From Pseudomonas siliginis (GTDB taxonomy: Bacteria; Pseudomonadota; Gammaproteobacteria; Pseudomonadales; Pseudomonadaceae), in contig NZ_JAHSTW010000003.1 in NCBI RefSeq assembly GCF_019145195.1, forward strand, positions 124,001-188,000: a DNA stretch of 64,000 nucleotides, read 5' to 3'. Position 1 is the first letter of the stretch; each line of letters begins with the position of its first letter. Below, one piece after another: positions 43,860 to 53,433 of the stretch. The translations under genes and the position numbers were made by a program. Below the pieces are notes generated by a model. That model was not told the origin of the DNA. It did no database searches and saw nothing but the letters and a program-made list of their open reading frames with translations.

Positions 43860-44861
43860 TCACTGCCCGGCAATCTGCGCCTTGGTGTAGAAGCCATCCT
43901 GTTCGAGCAAGTCGATGTTGTCCTTGGTCAACGGGGTTGGCGTGAGCAGGATGGTGTCGACCTTTTTGCTGCCGTTGTCGTACTGCGAGGTGTAGGCCGG
44001 TTTTTCGTTGCGCGCCAGTTGCACCGAGAGCTTGGCCGCTTCGGAGGCGATGAGTTTCAGTGGTTTGTACACGGTCATGGTTTGCGTGCCGGCGATCACG
44101 CGTTTGACGGCTGCGAGGTCGGCGTCCTGACCGGAAATCGGCACCTTGCCGGCCAACTGCTGCGCGGCCAGTGCCTGGATGGCGCCGCCAGCGGTGGCGT
44201 CGTTGGAGGCGACGATGCCGTCGATTTTGTTGTCGTTACGGGTCAGCGCGTTTTCGACGATGCTCAGCGCTTCGGTCGGGTTCCATTCCTTGACCCACTG
44301 CTGCCCGACGATCTTGATATCGCCCTTGTCGATGGCCGGTTGCAGCACCTTCATCTGGCCTTCACGGAGGATCTTGGCGTTGTTGTCGGTGGGCGCGCCA
44401 CCCAGCAAGAAGTAATTGCCCTTGGGCGCCGCTTTCAGCACGCCGCCGGCCTGCATCTCGCCGACCTTTTCGTTATCGAAGGAGATATAGGCGTCGACAT
44501 CGGCGTTGAGAATCAGCCGGTCGTAAGACACCACTTTGATTCCGGCTTTCTTCGCCTCGGCCACGGCGTTGGTCAGCACTGTCGCGTTGAAAGGCACGAT
44601 GACGATCACATCGACGCCGCGAGAGATGAGGTTTTCGATCTGCGAAATCTGCTTCTGCTCGTTGGCGTCCGCCGATTGCACGAAGACTTTGGCGTCCATT
44701 TTTTCTGCCGCCGCGACGAAGTAATCGCGGTCGCGCGACCAGCGTTCCAGACGCAGATCGTCAATGGAGAAACCGATTTTCGGGTGGGTGGCGTCGGCCA
44801 TTACCGGCATGGCCAACAACGCCAGGGCACTGGCCAACAGCGTACGTTTCAAGTTCTTCAT
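43860..44861 (-). CDS. xylF: D-xylose-binding periplasmic protein XylF
   Basis: 333 residues with a signal peptide (to about residue 22, PVMA) and a sugar-binding fold; HPKIGFSIDDLRLERWSRDRDYF, DANEQKQISQIENLISRGVDV and SGQDADLAAVKRVIAGTQTMTVYKPL are XylF-typical. It binds D-xylose in the periplasm. ATG 44861 has AAGGA 10 bp upstream. It is preceded by a 147-bp gap with a long-range stem and followed by a BIME. Confidence 0.94.
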   Translation of the reverse strand: MKNLKRTLLASALALLAMPVMADATHPKIGFSIDDLRLERWSRDRDYFVAAAEKMDAKVFVQSADANEQKQISQIENLISRGVDVIVIVPFNATVLTNAVAEAKKAGIKVVSYDRLILNADVDAYISFDNEKVGEMQAGGVLKAAPKGNYFLLGGAPTDNNAKILREGQMKVLQPAIDKGDIKIVGQQWVKEWNPTEALSIVENALTRNDNKIDGIVASNDATAGGAIQALAAQQLAGKVPISGQDADLAAVKRVIAGTQTMTVYKPLKLIASEAAKLSVQLARNEKPAYTSQYDNGSKKVDTILLTPTPLTKDNIDLLEQDGFYTKAQIAGQ

Positions 44862-44935
44862 GGTGGTGCGTCCTTTTATTTTTGTTGGAAAGACACGGCC
44901 TGACGATGAATCGGGCTGGTAGAACTGTAGAGAAT

Positions 44936-44995
44936 CTGCCGACGCAGCAGGCACAGAATTGTCGTGCAATTGTCACAGCGTCGTTGCGTCGGCAG
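44936..44995 (-). other. Long-range stem between xylA and xylF
   Basis: CTGCCGACGCA (44936-44946) pairs with TGCGTCGGCAG (44985-44995), a perfect 11-bp stem with a 38-base loop that contains GCAC/GTGC. It begins 13 bp after the xylA stop. It may end or process the xylA message so that xylF is expressed separately. Confidence 0.55.
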
Positions 44996-45008
44996 AGGGT
45001 CTCGGCGA

Positions 45009-46325
45009 TCAGCGATACAGGTAACGGTTGACGATGTTTTCGAGCATTTCCTGACGGCCACTGACGGCTTGCGGATTCAGCTCGTTGGTAAACGCGTGCT
45101 CGGCCAGCGACTCGAGATTGAAGTCGCCCGCCATCACCGCTTGCCCGAACGGCTGACGCCAGCCGGCGTAGCGTTGATCCTTGAGCACTTGCAGTTGATC
45201 GTTCTCAACCATCGCGGCGGCGCGTTCCAGCGACAAGGCAAGAACGTCCATGGCACCAACGTGACCGTGGAACAGGTCGATCTCGTCGAGGCTCTGCCGG
45301 CGCACCTTGGAGTCGAAATTGAAACCACCATTCTTGAAGCCGCCGGCTTTGAGGATTTCATAGGTCGCCAGGGTCATTTCTTCGACGCTGTTGGGGAACT
45401 GGTCGGTGTCCCAGCCGTTCTGCGGATCGCCACGGTTGGCGTCGATGCTGCCGAAAATCCCCAGCGAGGCAGCCGTGGCAATTTCGTGATGAAAGCTGTG
45501 GCCGGCCAGGGTCGCGTGGTTGGCTTCGATGTTGACCTTGATTTCCTTCTCCAGACCGTACTGCTGGAGGAAGCCGAACACCGTGGCGCTGTCGTAATCG
45601 TACTGGTGCTTGGTCGGCTCCTGTGGCTTGGGTTCGATCAGCAGGTCGCCGGTGAAACCGATCTTGTGCTTGTGCTCGACCACCATGCGCATGAAGCGCC
45701 CGAGTTGTTCGCGCTCGCGTTTCAGATCGGTGTTGAGCAGGGTTTCGTAGCCTTCACGACCGCCCCACAGCACGTAGTTGGAGCCTTTGAGGCGATGGGT
45801 GGCGTTCATCGCGCTGAACACTTGCGCAGCGGCGCAGGCGAACACTTCCGGATCGGGATTACTCGCAGCGCCGGCGGCAAAACGCGGATTGCTGAAGCAG
45901 TTGGCGGTGCCCCAGAGCAGCTTGATGCCGCTTTGTTCCTGATGTTGTTCGAGGCGGTCGACCATTTGCGCGAAGTGTTCGCGGTACTCCTTTAGCGAGT
46001 TGCCTTCGGGGGCGACGTCCGTGTCGTGAAAGCAGTAGTAATCGATGCCCAGTTTGCTGAAGAACTCGAATGCGGCTTGAGCCTTGCCGATGGCCAGTTC
46101 CAGCGGTTCGCCACTGCGTTGCCAGGGGCGTTTGAAGGTGCCGGCGCCGAACACATCGGAGCCCGGCCAGACGAAGGTGTGCCAGTAGCAGGCAGCCATG
46201 CGCAGGTGTTCGCGCATGGGTTTGCCGAGGATCAGTTTGTCGGCGTCGTAGTGGCGGAAAGCGAGGGGCAAATCACTGTTCGGGCCTTCGTAGCGAACCG
46301 GCTCGATATTGGGGAAATACTGCAT
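45009..46325 (-). CDS. xylA: Xylose isomerase XylA
   Basis: 438 residues; converts D-xylose to D-xylulose. Catalytic [10 protein letters not shown] places His100 and Asp103; the metal site includes [30 protein letters not shown] and [20 protein letters not shown] 46325 ([10 protein letters not shown]) has AAGGACAAGG upstream. First gene of the xyl operon, divergent from xylR. It has a good -10 (46360-46365, TAGTAT on the minus strand) but no clear -35, fitting activation by XylR. No xylulokinase gene is next to it. Confidence 0.96.
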   Translation of the reverse strand: MQYFPNIEPVRYEGPNSDLPLAFRHYDADKLILGKPMREHLRMAACYWHTFVWPGSDVFGAGTFKRPWQRSGEPLELAIGKAQAAFEFFSKLGIDYYCFHDTDVAPEGNSLKEYREHFAQMVDRLEQHQEQSGIKLLWGTANCFSNPRFAAGAASNPDPEVFACAAAQVFSAMNATHRLKGSNYVLWGGREGYETLLNTDLKREREQLGRFMRMVVEHKHKIGFTGDLLIEPKPQEPTKHQYDYDSATVFGFLQQYGLEKEIKVNIEANHATLAGHSFHHEIATAASLGIFGSIDANRGDPQNGWDTDQFPNSVEEMTLATYEILKAGGFKNGGFNFDSKVRRQSLDEIDLFHGHVGAMDVLALSLERAAAMVENDQLQVLKDQRYAGWRQPFGQAVMAGDFNLESLAEHAFTNELNPQAVSGRQEMLENIVNRYLYR

Positions 46326-46359
46326 GGACCTTGTCCTTGTTGTTCTTGGCGGTGTCTCG

Positions 46360-46429
46360 ATACTAGCAACGGCCCCGTGCCCGCTGATTATGAAAAGCCT
46401 CAACTGCGAGTGCGATTTTGCGTATTGAG
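46360..46429 (-). promoter_or_regulatory. xylA promoter with candidate XylR site
   Basis: On the minus strand the -10 box TAGTAT is at 46360-46365, and no recognisable -35 precedes it. CTCAA (46399-46403) and TTGAG (46425-46429) form an inverted pair centred about 60 bp upstream of the predicted start, with CGCA repeated inside it. This is the position expected for an activator such as XylR. Confidence 0.4.
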
Positions 46430-46510
46430 CTTCAGCGCTCGCAGGCCTAGTCTGTGTCCATCGTCGCCGCGACATGGCGGCCCGGAACAGTACAAAAACA
46501 ATTTGAGGCC

Positions 46511-46588
46511 GCTTTCGCGATCAGGCTCGCTCCCACATTTGATTCGTGTCGTTCACAAAACTGTGTGGGAGCGAGCCTGCTCGCGAAT
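46511..46588. repeat. REP pair between xylA and xylR
   Basis: An inverted REP (46511-46537, ending GCTCCCACA) and a forward REP (46564-46588, starting TGTGGGAGCGAGC) lie 26 bp apart in the divergent xylA/xylR region, just before xylR (start 46615). Confidence 0.9.
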
Positions 46589-46614
46589 GGCTTGAGGCAA
46601 AATCCGGATCCTGA

Positions 46615-47790
46615 ATGAAAAGCCTACCGCCCGTGCACCGCATCGCCCTGTTGTTCAACGGCAGCAAGATCTACGACCGTGGAATCATCAGCGGCATCGG
46701 CAACTACCTGAGCAGCACCCGCGCTTCCTGGGACCTGTTTCTGGAAGAGGACTTTCTTTGCCGCTTGAAGGGCATTGAGCGTTGGCAGGGTGACGGGATC
46801 ATTGCCGACTTCGACGATCCGCTGATCGGCGAGGCGCTGGCCGACATTCATTTGCCGGTGGTGGCGGTGGGCGGTTCCTACGAGGATGCGCGCGCCTATC
46901 CGAAAGCGATTCCCTATGTTGCCACTGACAACAACGCATTGATCACGCTGGCTTACTCGCATCTGGTCGAGGCGGGGTTGCAGCGCTTTGCCTGTTTCAG
47001 TCTGCCTGAGGCGCAGGCCAATCGCTGGGCGCAGGAGCGGGAGAAAGCCTTTCGCAAACTGATGCAGCGCGACGACCTGCACGCCGAGATCTATCGCGGC
47101 ATGGGCACCAGCGCACCGCTGTGGGACAGCGCCGTCGAGCAACTGATCGCCTGGCTGCACAGCCTGCCCAAACCAATCGGCATCATCGCCGTCAGCGACG
47201 CCCGCGCCCGGCAGTTGCTGCAAGCCTGCCTGACCGCCGGCATTGCCGTGCCGGAGCAGGTCGCGCTGATCGGCATCGACAACGACCCGCTGACCCGCAG
47301 CCTGACTCGCGTACCGCTGAGTTCGGTGATTCAGGGCACCGAAACCATGGGCCGCACCGCCGCGCAACTGCTGCACCAGATGCTCCACGGCATGCCGTCC
47401 ACCGGTACGCAAATCCTGATTCCGCCGGACGCGGTCAACGTGCAGGTGTCGAGCCTGCACCAACCGCTGGGCAATCCCTACGTCATGCAAGCGCTGCTGT
47501 TCATCCGCCAATATGCCTGCCAAGGCATCAAGACCGCGCAAGTGGCGGCCTATGTCGGCGTGTCGCGCTCATCACTGGAAGCGCATTTCCGCGCCGAGCG
47601 CGGTTGCAGCGTGCATGACGAGATTCTGCGTTTCAAACTGGCGGCGGCTACCAGCGGTTTGAAGAACACCGATGCGGCGATTGCCGACATTGCCCAGGCC
47701 TGCGGCTTCAAGTCTGCGCAATATCTGCACACGGTGTTCCGTCGCGAGTTCGGCTGCACGCCCCGCGAATATCAGCATGGCGGCACATAG
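46615..47790 (+). CDS. xylR: XylR-type AraC regulator with sugar-binding domain
   Basis: 391 residues. Residues about 1-275 are a LacI/PBP1-like ligand domain (RIALLFNGSKIYDRGIISGIGNYL), and residues about 285-391 hold two HTH units (TAQVAAYVGVSRSSLEAHFRAE; IADIAQACGFKSAQYLHTVFRREFG). This layout and the start are those of XylR, which binds D-xylose and activates the xylose genes. It is divergent from xylA. Confidence 0.93.
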   Translation: MKSLPPVHRIALLFNGSKIYDRGIISGIGNYLSSTRASWDLFLEEDFLCRLKGIERWQGDGIIADFDDPLIGEALADIHLPVVAVGGSYEDARAYPKAIPYVATDNNALITLAYSHLVEAGLQRFACFSLPEAQANRWAQEREKAFRKLMQRDDLHAEIYRGMGTSAPLWDSAVEQLIAWLHSLPKPIGIIAVSDARARQLLQACLTAGIAVPEQVALIGIDNDPLTRSLTRVPLSSVIQGTETMGRTAAQLLHQMLHGMPSTGTQILIPPDAVNVQVSSLHQPLGNPYVMQALLFIRQYACQGIKTAQVAAYVGVSRSSLEAHFRAERGCSVHDEILRFKLAAATSGLKNTDAAIADIAQACGFKSAQYLHTVFRREFGCTPREYQHGGT

Positions 47791-47802
47791 CGCTGCGAAG
47801 AC

Positions 47803-48969
47803 TTACGCCAGCGCAGCGGCACTGGCTCTGGAGCGCCAGGCGAACGTCAGCACCATCAGCAGGCCCAGACCAGCCATCGCCGCGCCGGCCAGGGAAATTG
47901 CCGGATAACCCAGCCCGGCATTGATCACCGCGCCACCCAGCGCCGCGCCGATCGCGTTGCCAAAATTGAACGCACCGATGTTCACCGCCGAAGCCAGATT
48001 CGGCGCGTCCTTGGCGGCTTCCATCACGCGCATCTGCAGCGGCGGCACCAGAGCGAAGCTGGCGATACCCCAGATCAGAATGGCCACCGCGGCCGGCAGC
48101 GGCCAGCGCATCAGCACAGTGAATGCGAGCAAAACCACAATCAATGCGCTCAGCGACACGATCAGGGTGCGGTCGATCGAACGGTCGGCAGCCTTGCCAC
48201 CCCACATATTGCCCAGCGTCAAACCGATTCCGAACAACACCAGCATGGCGGTGATGAACGCGGCGGAGGCGTGGGTCTCGCTGCTGAGGATCGGCGCGAT
48301 GTAGGTGAACACGGTGAACATCGCACTTGAGCCAACCACGGTCAGGGCCAGCGCGGCCAACACCGGACCTCGGCCTAGCACACGAATTTCCGCCAGCGCA
48401 CCCGCGCCTTGCTCTGCTTTCAGATTGGGCAGGGCGAACCACAAGGCGATCATGGTCAGTACGCCGAGGCCGGTAATGCCCCAGAACGCGGTGCGCCAGC
48501 CAAACAGGTCACCAAACCAGGCTGCCAGCGGCACACCGCCGATAGTCGCCAACGTCAGGCCCATGAACATCGCCGCCACGGCGCCGGCACGTTTTTCCGG
48601 CGCGACCACACTGGCGGCGACCACCGAACCAACCCCAAAGAATGCGCCGTGATTGAGCGAGGTGATCACCCTGGCGACCATCAGGCTGGAGTAATCGGTG
48701 GCCAGCGCCGACATCAGATTGCCCAGGGTGAAAATCGCCATCAGTCCGATCAGCAAATAGCGCCGCGGGATCTTGCCGGTGGTCAGGGTCATCAGCGGCG
48801 CGCCGAGCAGCACGCCTAAGGCGTAGGCACTGACCAGCAACCCCGCAGCGGGAATGGAAACGCCGAGATCGGCAGCGATGCCGGGCAACATGCCCATCGG
48901 CGCGAACTCGGTGACGCCGATGCCAAAGGCGCCGACAGCGAGTGCAACAAGTGGTGGATTGATACGCAT
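47803..48969 (-). CDS. MFS transporter (YdhP/AraJ-like)
   Basis: 388 residues with twelve helices; LVALAVGAFGIGVTEFAPMGMLPGIAADLGVSIP and GKIPRRYLLIGLM place it with AraJ/YdhP-type efflux carriers. It probably exports a sugar or drug by proton antiport. Its stop is close to the end of xylR (12 bp). It is divergent from a LysR gene at 49065, which probably controls it. Confidence 0.88.
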   Translation of the reverse strand: MRINPPLVALAVGAFGIGVTEFAPMGMLPGIAADLGVSIPAAGLLVSAYALGVLLGAPLMTLTTGKIPRRYLLIGLMAIFTLGNLMSALATDYSSLMVARVITSLNHGAFFGVGSVVAASVVAPEKRAGAVAAMFMGLTLATIGGVPLAAWFGDLFGWRTAFWGITGLGVLTMIALWFALPNLKAEQGAGALAEIRVLGRGPVLAALALTVVGSSAMFTVFTYIAPILSSETHASAAFITAMLVLFGIGLTLGNMWGGKAADRSIDRTLIVSLSALIVVLLAFTVLMRWPLPAAVAILIWGIASFALVPPLQMRVMEAAKDAPNLASAVNIGAFNFGNAIGAALGGAVINAGLGYPAISLAGAAMAGLGLLMVLTFAWRSRASAAALA

Positions 48970-49064
48970 GGAAAGTCTCCTTATCTATGCCGCCAATGCT
49001 ACGATCCAACGTTTTCAGGCGGTAGATGGCGATTTTGGCAATCACCTTTGCGTAAGAGGCACGA

Positions 49065-49958
49065 ATGGACTTCAACGGTAGATCAGGGGAAATGAGCGTG
49101 TTCGTCACCGTGGCGCAGGAGGGCAGCCTCTCAGCGGCCGCGCGTGCGCTGGGGCTTACGCCTTCGGCGGTCAGTCGGATCATCGCCCGCGCCGAACAGC
49201 GACTCGGCACTCGTCTGTTGCTGCGCACGACCCGCGCGCTGACGTTTACCGCCGAGGGCGAGGCCTTCCTGCGCGGTGCCCGGCGGATTCTCGCCGACAT
49301 GGACGAAGTGGAAGGGGCCATCACTGATCAAGGCGTACCCAAGGGCCGCTTGCGCGTCAGTGCCGCCCTTGGCCATGGACGGCTGACCATTGTGCCGCTG
49401 GTCGCAGCCTTCACCGCCCGTTACCCGAACATCGTCGTCGACCTCAGCCTCGGCGACGAAGTCGTCGACATCCTCGCCGGCCAGGCGGACGTCGCCATAC
49501 GCTTCGGCCATCTGCCCGACAGCCCGTTGACCGCACGCCGGCTCGGCCACACCGGCCAGGTGGTCGTGGCATCGCCCGACTATCTGAAACGTCACGGCAC
49601 ACCCCTCGAACCGGAAGACCTGCTCAAGCACAACTGCCTGCGCTTCAACTTCCGCCGCGCCGAAGCCAACTGGCCGTTTATCCGCGACGGCGAGGATTTT
49701 TCATTGAAGGTCAGCGGCAACATCGAATGCAGCAGCGGCGAAGCACTGGCCCAGTTCGCCAGACTCGGCGCCGGCATTGCGCGGATTGGCGAGTTCACCG
49801 TCAGGGAAGACTTGCAGCGCGGCGCGCTGATCCCGCTGCTGCAAGCGTTCAACCCGGGCGATGAGGAACCGATTCATGCCGTGTTCGTGGGCGGCGCGGC
49901 GATGCCGGTGCGGGTGCGCTTGTTTGTGGATTTTTTGCTGGAGCAGCATCGGATGTAA
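49065..49958 (+). CDS. LysR-family transcriptional regulator
   Basis: 297 residues with HTH at about 10-66 (SAAARALGLTPSAVSRIIARAEQRLGTRLLLRTTRALTFTAEG) and an effector domain (RLRVSAALGHGRLTIVPLVAAF). It starts 95 bp from the divergent MFS gene, its likely target, and ends 48 bp before the convergent SDR gene. Confidence 0.9.
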   Translation: MDFNGRSGEMSVFVTVAQEGSLSAAARALGLTPSAVSRIIARAEQRLGTRLLLRTTRALTFTAEGEAFLRGARRILADMDEVEGAITDQGVPKGRLRVSAALGHGRLTIVPLVAAFTARYPNIVVDLSLGDEVVDILAGQADVAIRFGHLPDSPLTARRLGHTGQVVVASPDYLKRHGTPLEPEDLLKHNCLRFNFRRAEANWPFIRDGEDFSLKVSGNIECSSGEALAQFARLGAGIARIGEFTVREDLQRGALIPLLQAFNPGDEEPIHAVFVGGAAMPVRVRLFVDFLLEQHRM

Positions 49959-50006
49959 GCGTGCCGGTCGGATTCAGCGAGTCATCCCTGACCCGCAAAC
50001 TGCCGG

Positions 50007-50783
50007 CTAGATTGTCGGGATGGTCCCGCCGTCGATCACAAATTCACTCCCTGTGATCGACGCCGCTCGCGGCGACGCCACAAACCCGATCAGCTCAGCC
50101 ACTTCAGCCGGTGTCGATGGGCGGCCGAGCGGGATACCGCCCAAGGCTTGCATGATGATGTCCTTGCCACCTTGATAGTCAGTGCCTGCCTCCTGCGCGA
50201 GTCGCTCAGCGAATGCCACCGACGCTTCGGTTTCAACCCAGCCCGGCGATACCCGCACCACGCGAACCCCCTTGGGTGACACTTCTTTCGACAGGCTTTT
50301 GCTGTAGGTCGACAGCGCAGCCTTGGCCGCCGCGTACGCTGTGGTGGATTCCGGCAGTGGCAGCCGACTCTGGATGGACGTGACATGGATCACCACGCCA
50401 TTACAACGCTCGAGCATGCCCGGCAGCAGGGCGCGATCGAGGCGCACCGCCGGCAGCAGATTCAGATTGAGCTCGCGTTGCCACTGCTCCTCGTCCAGCG
50501 CTGCAAAACCACCACCGGGGGCCGACGAGCCACCCAGGACATGGATCACTATGTCGACGCCGCCCAGTTGCTGTTGGACCGCAGCGATGAGTGCGTCACA
50601 ACCTTCCCGTGTCGAAAGATCAGCCGCAACCAGCAGTGCTCCCGGCATTTCGACGTCCACTTGCCGAGCCGAGGTGATGACCTTTGCGTCCTCGGCCAGA
50701 AACCACTCGACCACTGCTTTGCCGATTCCCTTGGTGCCGCCGGTGACGAGGACCCGCTTGCCAGTCAATCCTGAATTCAGCAT
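50007..50783 (-). CDS. SDR-family NAD(P)-dependent oxidoreductase
   Basis: 258 residues: TGGTKGIG at about 14-21, VLGG in place of NNAG ([13 protein letters not shown]), Ser in VTSIQS, and YAAAK. The variant HVLGG and [10 protein letters not shown] tail fit the branch with altered NAG motifs. GGAG lies 9 bp before the start. A 36-residue frame (50777-50887) overlaps its start, so translation is probably coupled. It is divergent from a LysR gene. Confidence 0.88.
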   Translation of the reverse strand: MLNSGLTGKRVLVTGGTKGIGKAVVEWFLAEDAKVITSARQVDVEMPGALLVAADLSTREGCDALIAAVQQQLGGVDIVIHVLGGSSAPGGGFAALDEEQWQRELNLNLLPAVRLDRALLPGMLERCNGVVIHVTSIQSRLPLPESTTAYAAAKAALSTYSKSLSKEVSPKGVRVVRVSPGWVETEASVAFAERLAQEAGTDYQGGKDIIMQALGGIPLGRPSTPAEVAELIGFVASPRAASITGSEFVIDGGTIPTI

Positions 50784-50887
50784 GGCGAGATCTCCGAAGC
50801 ACGGAATCGATCGATTGCGTCGTAGATTTTGTTCGCATTGTTAACCGTGACATACGTCTGCGCGGAGGCGGGAAGTTGAAGGTTCAT
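50777..50887 (-). pseudogene. Short coupled frame upstream of the SDR gene
   Basis: 36 residues (starts [21 protein letters not shown]) with AGGAG six bases before its ATG, ending at TGA 50777-50779 inside the first codons of the SDR gene (7-bp overlap). The start resembles NTF2/SnoaL-like proteins that often precede such SDR genes, so it may be the truncated head of such a gene or a leader peptide. No domain can be proven. Confidence 0.45.
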
Positions 50888-50991
50888 TGGCTGACTCCTG
50901 ATTGATGAACTGGAGTCATCTTGCTGCGACGCAGATAGTTTGTTCAACTGGGACAAATCTTAATGACCTATCCCGAAAAACAGGACAATGC

Positions 50992-51891
50992 ATGGTTCAG
51001 GATCGCTTGGCCCTCAATGAACTGGACGCCGTCATAGCCGTGGCGCGAAGGGGGTCGTTTCGCCACGCCGCCATTGATCTCGACGTCTCCACCACCGCGC
51101 TGAGCAACACCATTGCGCAACTGGAAGCGCGCCTCGAATCGCGACTGTTCAACCGCACCACCCGCAGCGTCGCCATCACCGAAGCGGGGAGAGTGTTTCT
51201 CGAACAGGTGGGGCCAGCCTTGCAGGATTTGCGTGCGGCACTCGATGCAGTGCGCTCGCAAAACGCCGGACCCTCGGGCACGTTGCGCATCAACGCCTTC
51301 GCCAGTGCTGCGCGTTCGGCGTTGCTGCCACTGGTGATCGAGTTTTTGCAGCAGCATCCGAAAGTCCATATTGACCTTGTAACCGAAGGCCGGCTGGTGG
51401 ATATCGTGGCTGACGGCTTCGATTTCGGCGTGCGCTCGGCAGGCCTGGTGCCCAACGACGTGATTGTGGTCCCCGTAGGGCCGCCGCAGCGGTACGCAGT
51501 GGTCGGTTCGCCAGCGTACTTTGAACAACAGGGCAAACCGCGCACGCCGTCCGAGCTGCTCGGGCATCAATGTATCCGTGTGCGACTACCGAACGGGGCG
51601 ATTTTCCCTTGGTATTTCGAGCGGGACGGAGAAGTTACCCGCCTGGATGTGAGCGGTCCGCTTACGCTGGATGAATCGAGCGTGGTCAAGGTCGCGGTGC
51701 AGGCGGGCATGGGGCTGGGCTTTTTCATGGAGCAGGACGTTCGTGACGAAATCCGCACCGGCGAGTTCGTGCAGGTACTCGAGGACTGGACGCCGCCTCG
51801 AGACAGGTTGTGCCTGTACTACCCGAACCGCCGCAATCCCTCTGCGGCCGCCAGGGCATTCATTGAGTTGGCGCGCGCCAGTCAGGCTTGA
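50992..51891 (+). CDS. LysR-family transcriptional regulator
   Basis: 299 residues with HTH at about 10-60 ([42 protein letters not shown]) and an effector domain with [25 protein letters not shown] 50992 has AGGAC 6 bp upstream; a longer frame from 50902 lacks support. It is divergent from the SDR operon at 50887/50783 and probably controls it. Confidence 0.9.
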   Translation: MVQDRLALNELDAVIAVARRGSFRHAAIDLDVSTTALSNTIAQLEARLESRLFNRTTRSVAITEAGRVFLEQVGPALQDLRAALDAVRSQNAGPSGTLRINAFASAARSALLPLVIEFLQQHPKVHIDLVTEGRLVDIVADGFDFGVRSAGLVPNDVIVVPVGPPQRYAVVGSPAYFEQQGKPRTPSELLGHQCIRVRLPNGAIFPWYFERDGEVTRLDVSGPLTLDESSVVKVAVQAGMGLGFFMEQDVRDEIRTGEFVQVLEDWTPPRDRLCLYYPNRRNPSAAARAFIELARASQA

Positions 51892-51905
51892 CCCCGGCAC
51901 GGTAT

Positions 51906-53345
51906 TCAGGCGATCAAGCCCATCGTCAGCCCCTTCAAGGTGGCGGCTGCCCGGGTCGAGCATTGCAATTTTCGAAAGATGCTTTCCATGTGCGTGCGTA
52001 CCGTGCTCGGACTGATAGCCAACAGTTGCGCGACTTGTTTGTTGCTGGCGCCACGGCTGATCTCCAGAAGAATGCGGCACTCACGGGCTGTCAGCAGCGA
52101 AGGCTTGGGTTGCCGCAGGCGGCGCTCGCCACTGGCGGCGGCAATGACCGCTTCGCAGACATCGTTGTCGAACAGACCACGGCCAGCATCCTGTTTGAGT
52201 AGCGTGGCGGCTGCGGCTTCGTCGTGGGCTGTTCGCCATGGCCGGGCTTGCCTCAACGCTACCCAGGCGACCGAGGTGGCGAACAGCCGATGTTCGGCAT
52301 TCAGTGCATCACCGGCCACGCCGCGAAAATAGCCGCTGCCATCGAGCCGTTCATACGCGTGGGTGGCTATCTCGGCGGGCGCGGTCAGTTCAGGAACCGG
52401 TCGGAGCGCCTGTTGCGTCCAGTAAGGCACCAGCCGCACTCGCTCTGCCGCACCGTAGGGCAGCGACCCTGGGCTATTCCATAGGTGATTGGAAACGGCT
52501 GCGCGGCCGAGACCGTAAATCAGCGCGGACTTGCCAATGTTTGCCAAAGTCGGCTCACTCAGCCCCCACAGGCGTGCCGCTTCCACGGCAACATGCGCGA
52601 CCTGACGCGAATGCCCGGCCAGCCATGGCAGCTTCAAGTCAATGACGTCTCCGACCAAAGTCAGCGAAACACGACGCTGCTCAGGCACGGGTTCAACTTT
52701 AGTGGAAAGCGTTTCGAGTTCCGCCAGCCAGGCCTTGGCATTAGCCACCAGCAACGACACCAGCGACGCTGGATAGCGCCGATCCGACTGCTCGTTGATC
52801 CAGCGCAACGCCGCGTCCAGGCCGTGAGCGCGAGTGAGAATATCCAGATCACCGGCCATGACCACCTGATAGGCGACCTCCGGGATGTGTTCATGGCTTA
52901 CGCCCAGCGGTCGGCCAGTGCCGTCGTAAGTTTCGAACACCCGACACAGGCCCGCTTCGACGGCGGTTCCGAGCTGGAGGGTTTTGGCGATTGCACCGGA
53001 CACTTCACAGTGCACCACGGCCAGCGGGGTTGCCTGATGCACCGCGTTCATCTGTTCATTGCCCAGGGTCAGATCGAGCATTGCGCGGCGACCATCGACG
53101 TCGTCGCCCAGCAGGTCGGCAAAGCCTTCGGCGTTGGCTGTGCACCCAGACCAGCGCAGCAAGGCAATCTGCTCTGCAACCTGCAGATGCTCACCGTCGC
53201 CGTGGCGTGCCTGCGCGAGCATCCGCGCCAAAGCGGCAACGCGCCGGGAATGACCGAGCGGTTGCCCCATGCTGAGGTCACCGACCTGGGCGATGGTTGC
53301 CAGTGCGCCGTCCAGCGAGATGTCCAGTTGCAAGCCGCTATCCAT
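51906..53345 (-). CDS. Duplicated HD-GYP-like protein with C-terminal LuxR helix-turn-helix
   Basis: About 479 residues. Two degenerate HD-GYP halves are visible: GQPLGHSRRVAALARM with YDGTGRPLG, and WLAGHSRQVAHVAVEA with THAYERLDGSGYFRG. Neither half has the full HD-GYP motif, so phosphodiesterase activity is uncertain. Residues about 417-479 are a LuxR HTH (LTARECRILLEISRGASNKQVAQLLAISPSTVRTHMESIF). It is probably a transcription factor whose HD part senses a ligand. ATG 53345 is preferred to GTG 53384. It is divergent from a secreted hydrolase gene by 88 bp, its likely target. Confidence 0.8.
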   Translation of the reverse strand: MDSGLQLDISLDGALATIAQVGDLSMGQPLGHSRRVAALARMLAQARHGDGEHLQVAEQIALLRWSGCTANAEGFADLLGDDVDGRRAMLDLTLGNEQMNAVHQATPLAVVHCEVSGAIAKTLQLGTAVEAGLCRVFETYDGTGRPLGVSHEHIPEVAYQVVMAGDLDILTRAHGLDAALRWINEQSDRRYPASLVSLLVANAKAWLAELETLSTKVEPVPEQRRVSLTLVGDVIDLKLPWLAGHSRQVAHVAVEAARLWGLSEPTLANIGKSALIYGLGRAAVSNHLWNSPGSLPYGAAERVRLVPYWTQQALRPVPELTAPAEIATHAYERLDGSGYFRGVAGDALNAEHRLFATSVAWVALRQARPWRTAHDEAAAATLLKQDAGRGLFDNDVCEAVIAAASGERRLRQPKPSLLTARECRILLEISRGASNKQVAQLLAISPSTVRTHMESIFRKLQCSTRAAATLKGLTMGLIA

Positions 53346-53433
53346 GAAAAATGCCCCGGGGTCGGATAATTGACCGATGCCCACAACGCAGGCCAGTCAG
53401 CAGAATCTGAACTCCCGAACAGGAGCTCATCCA

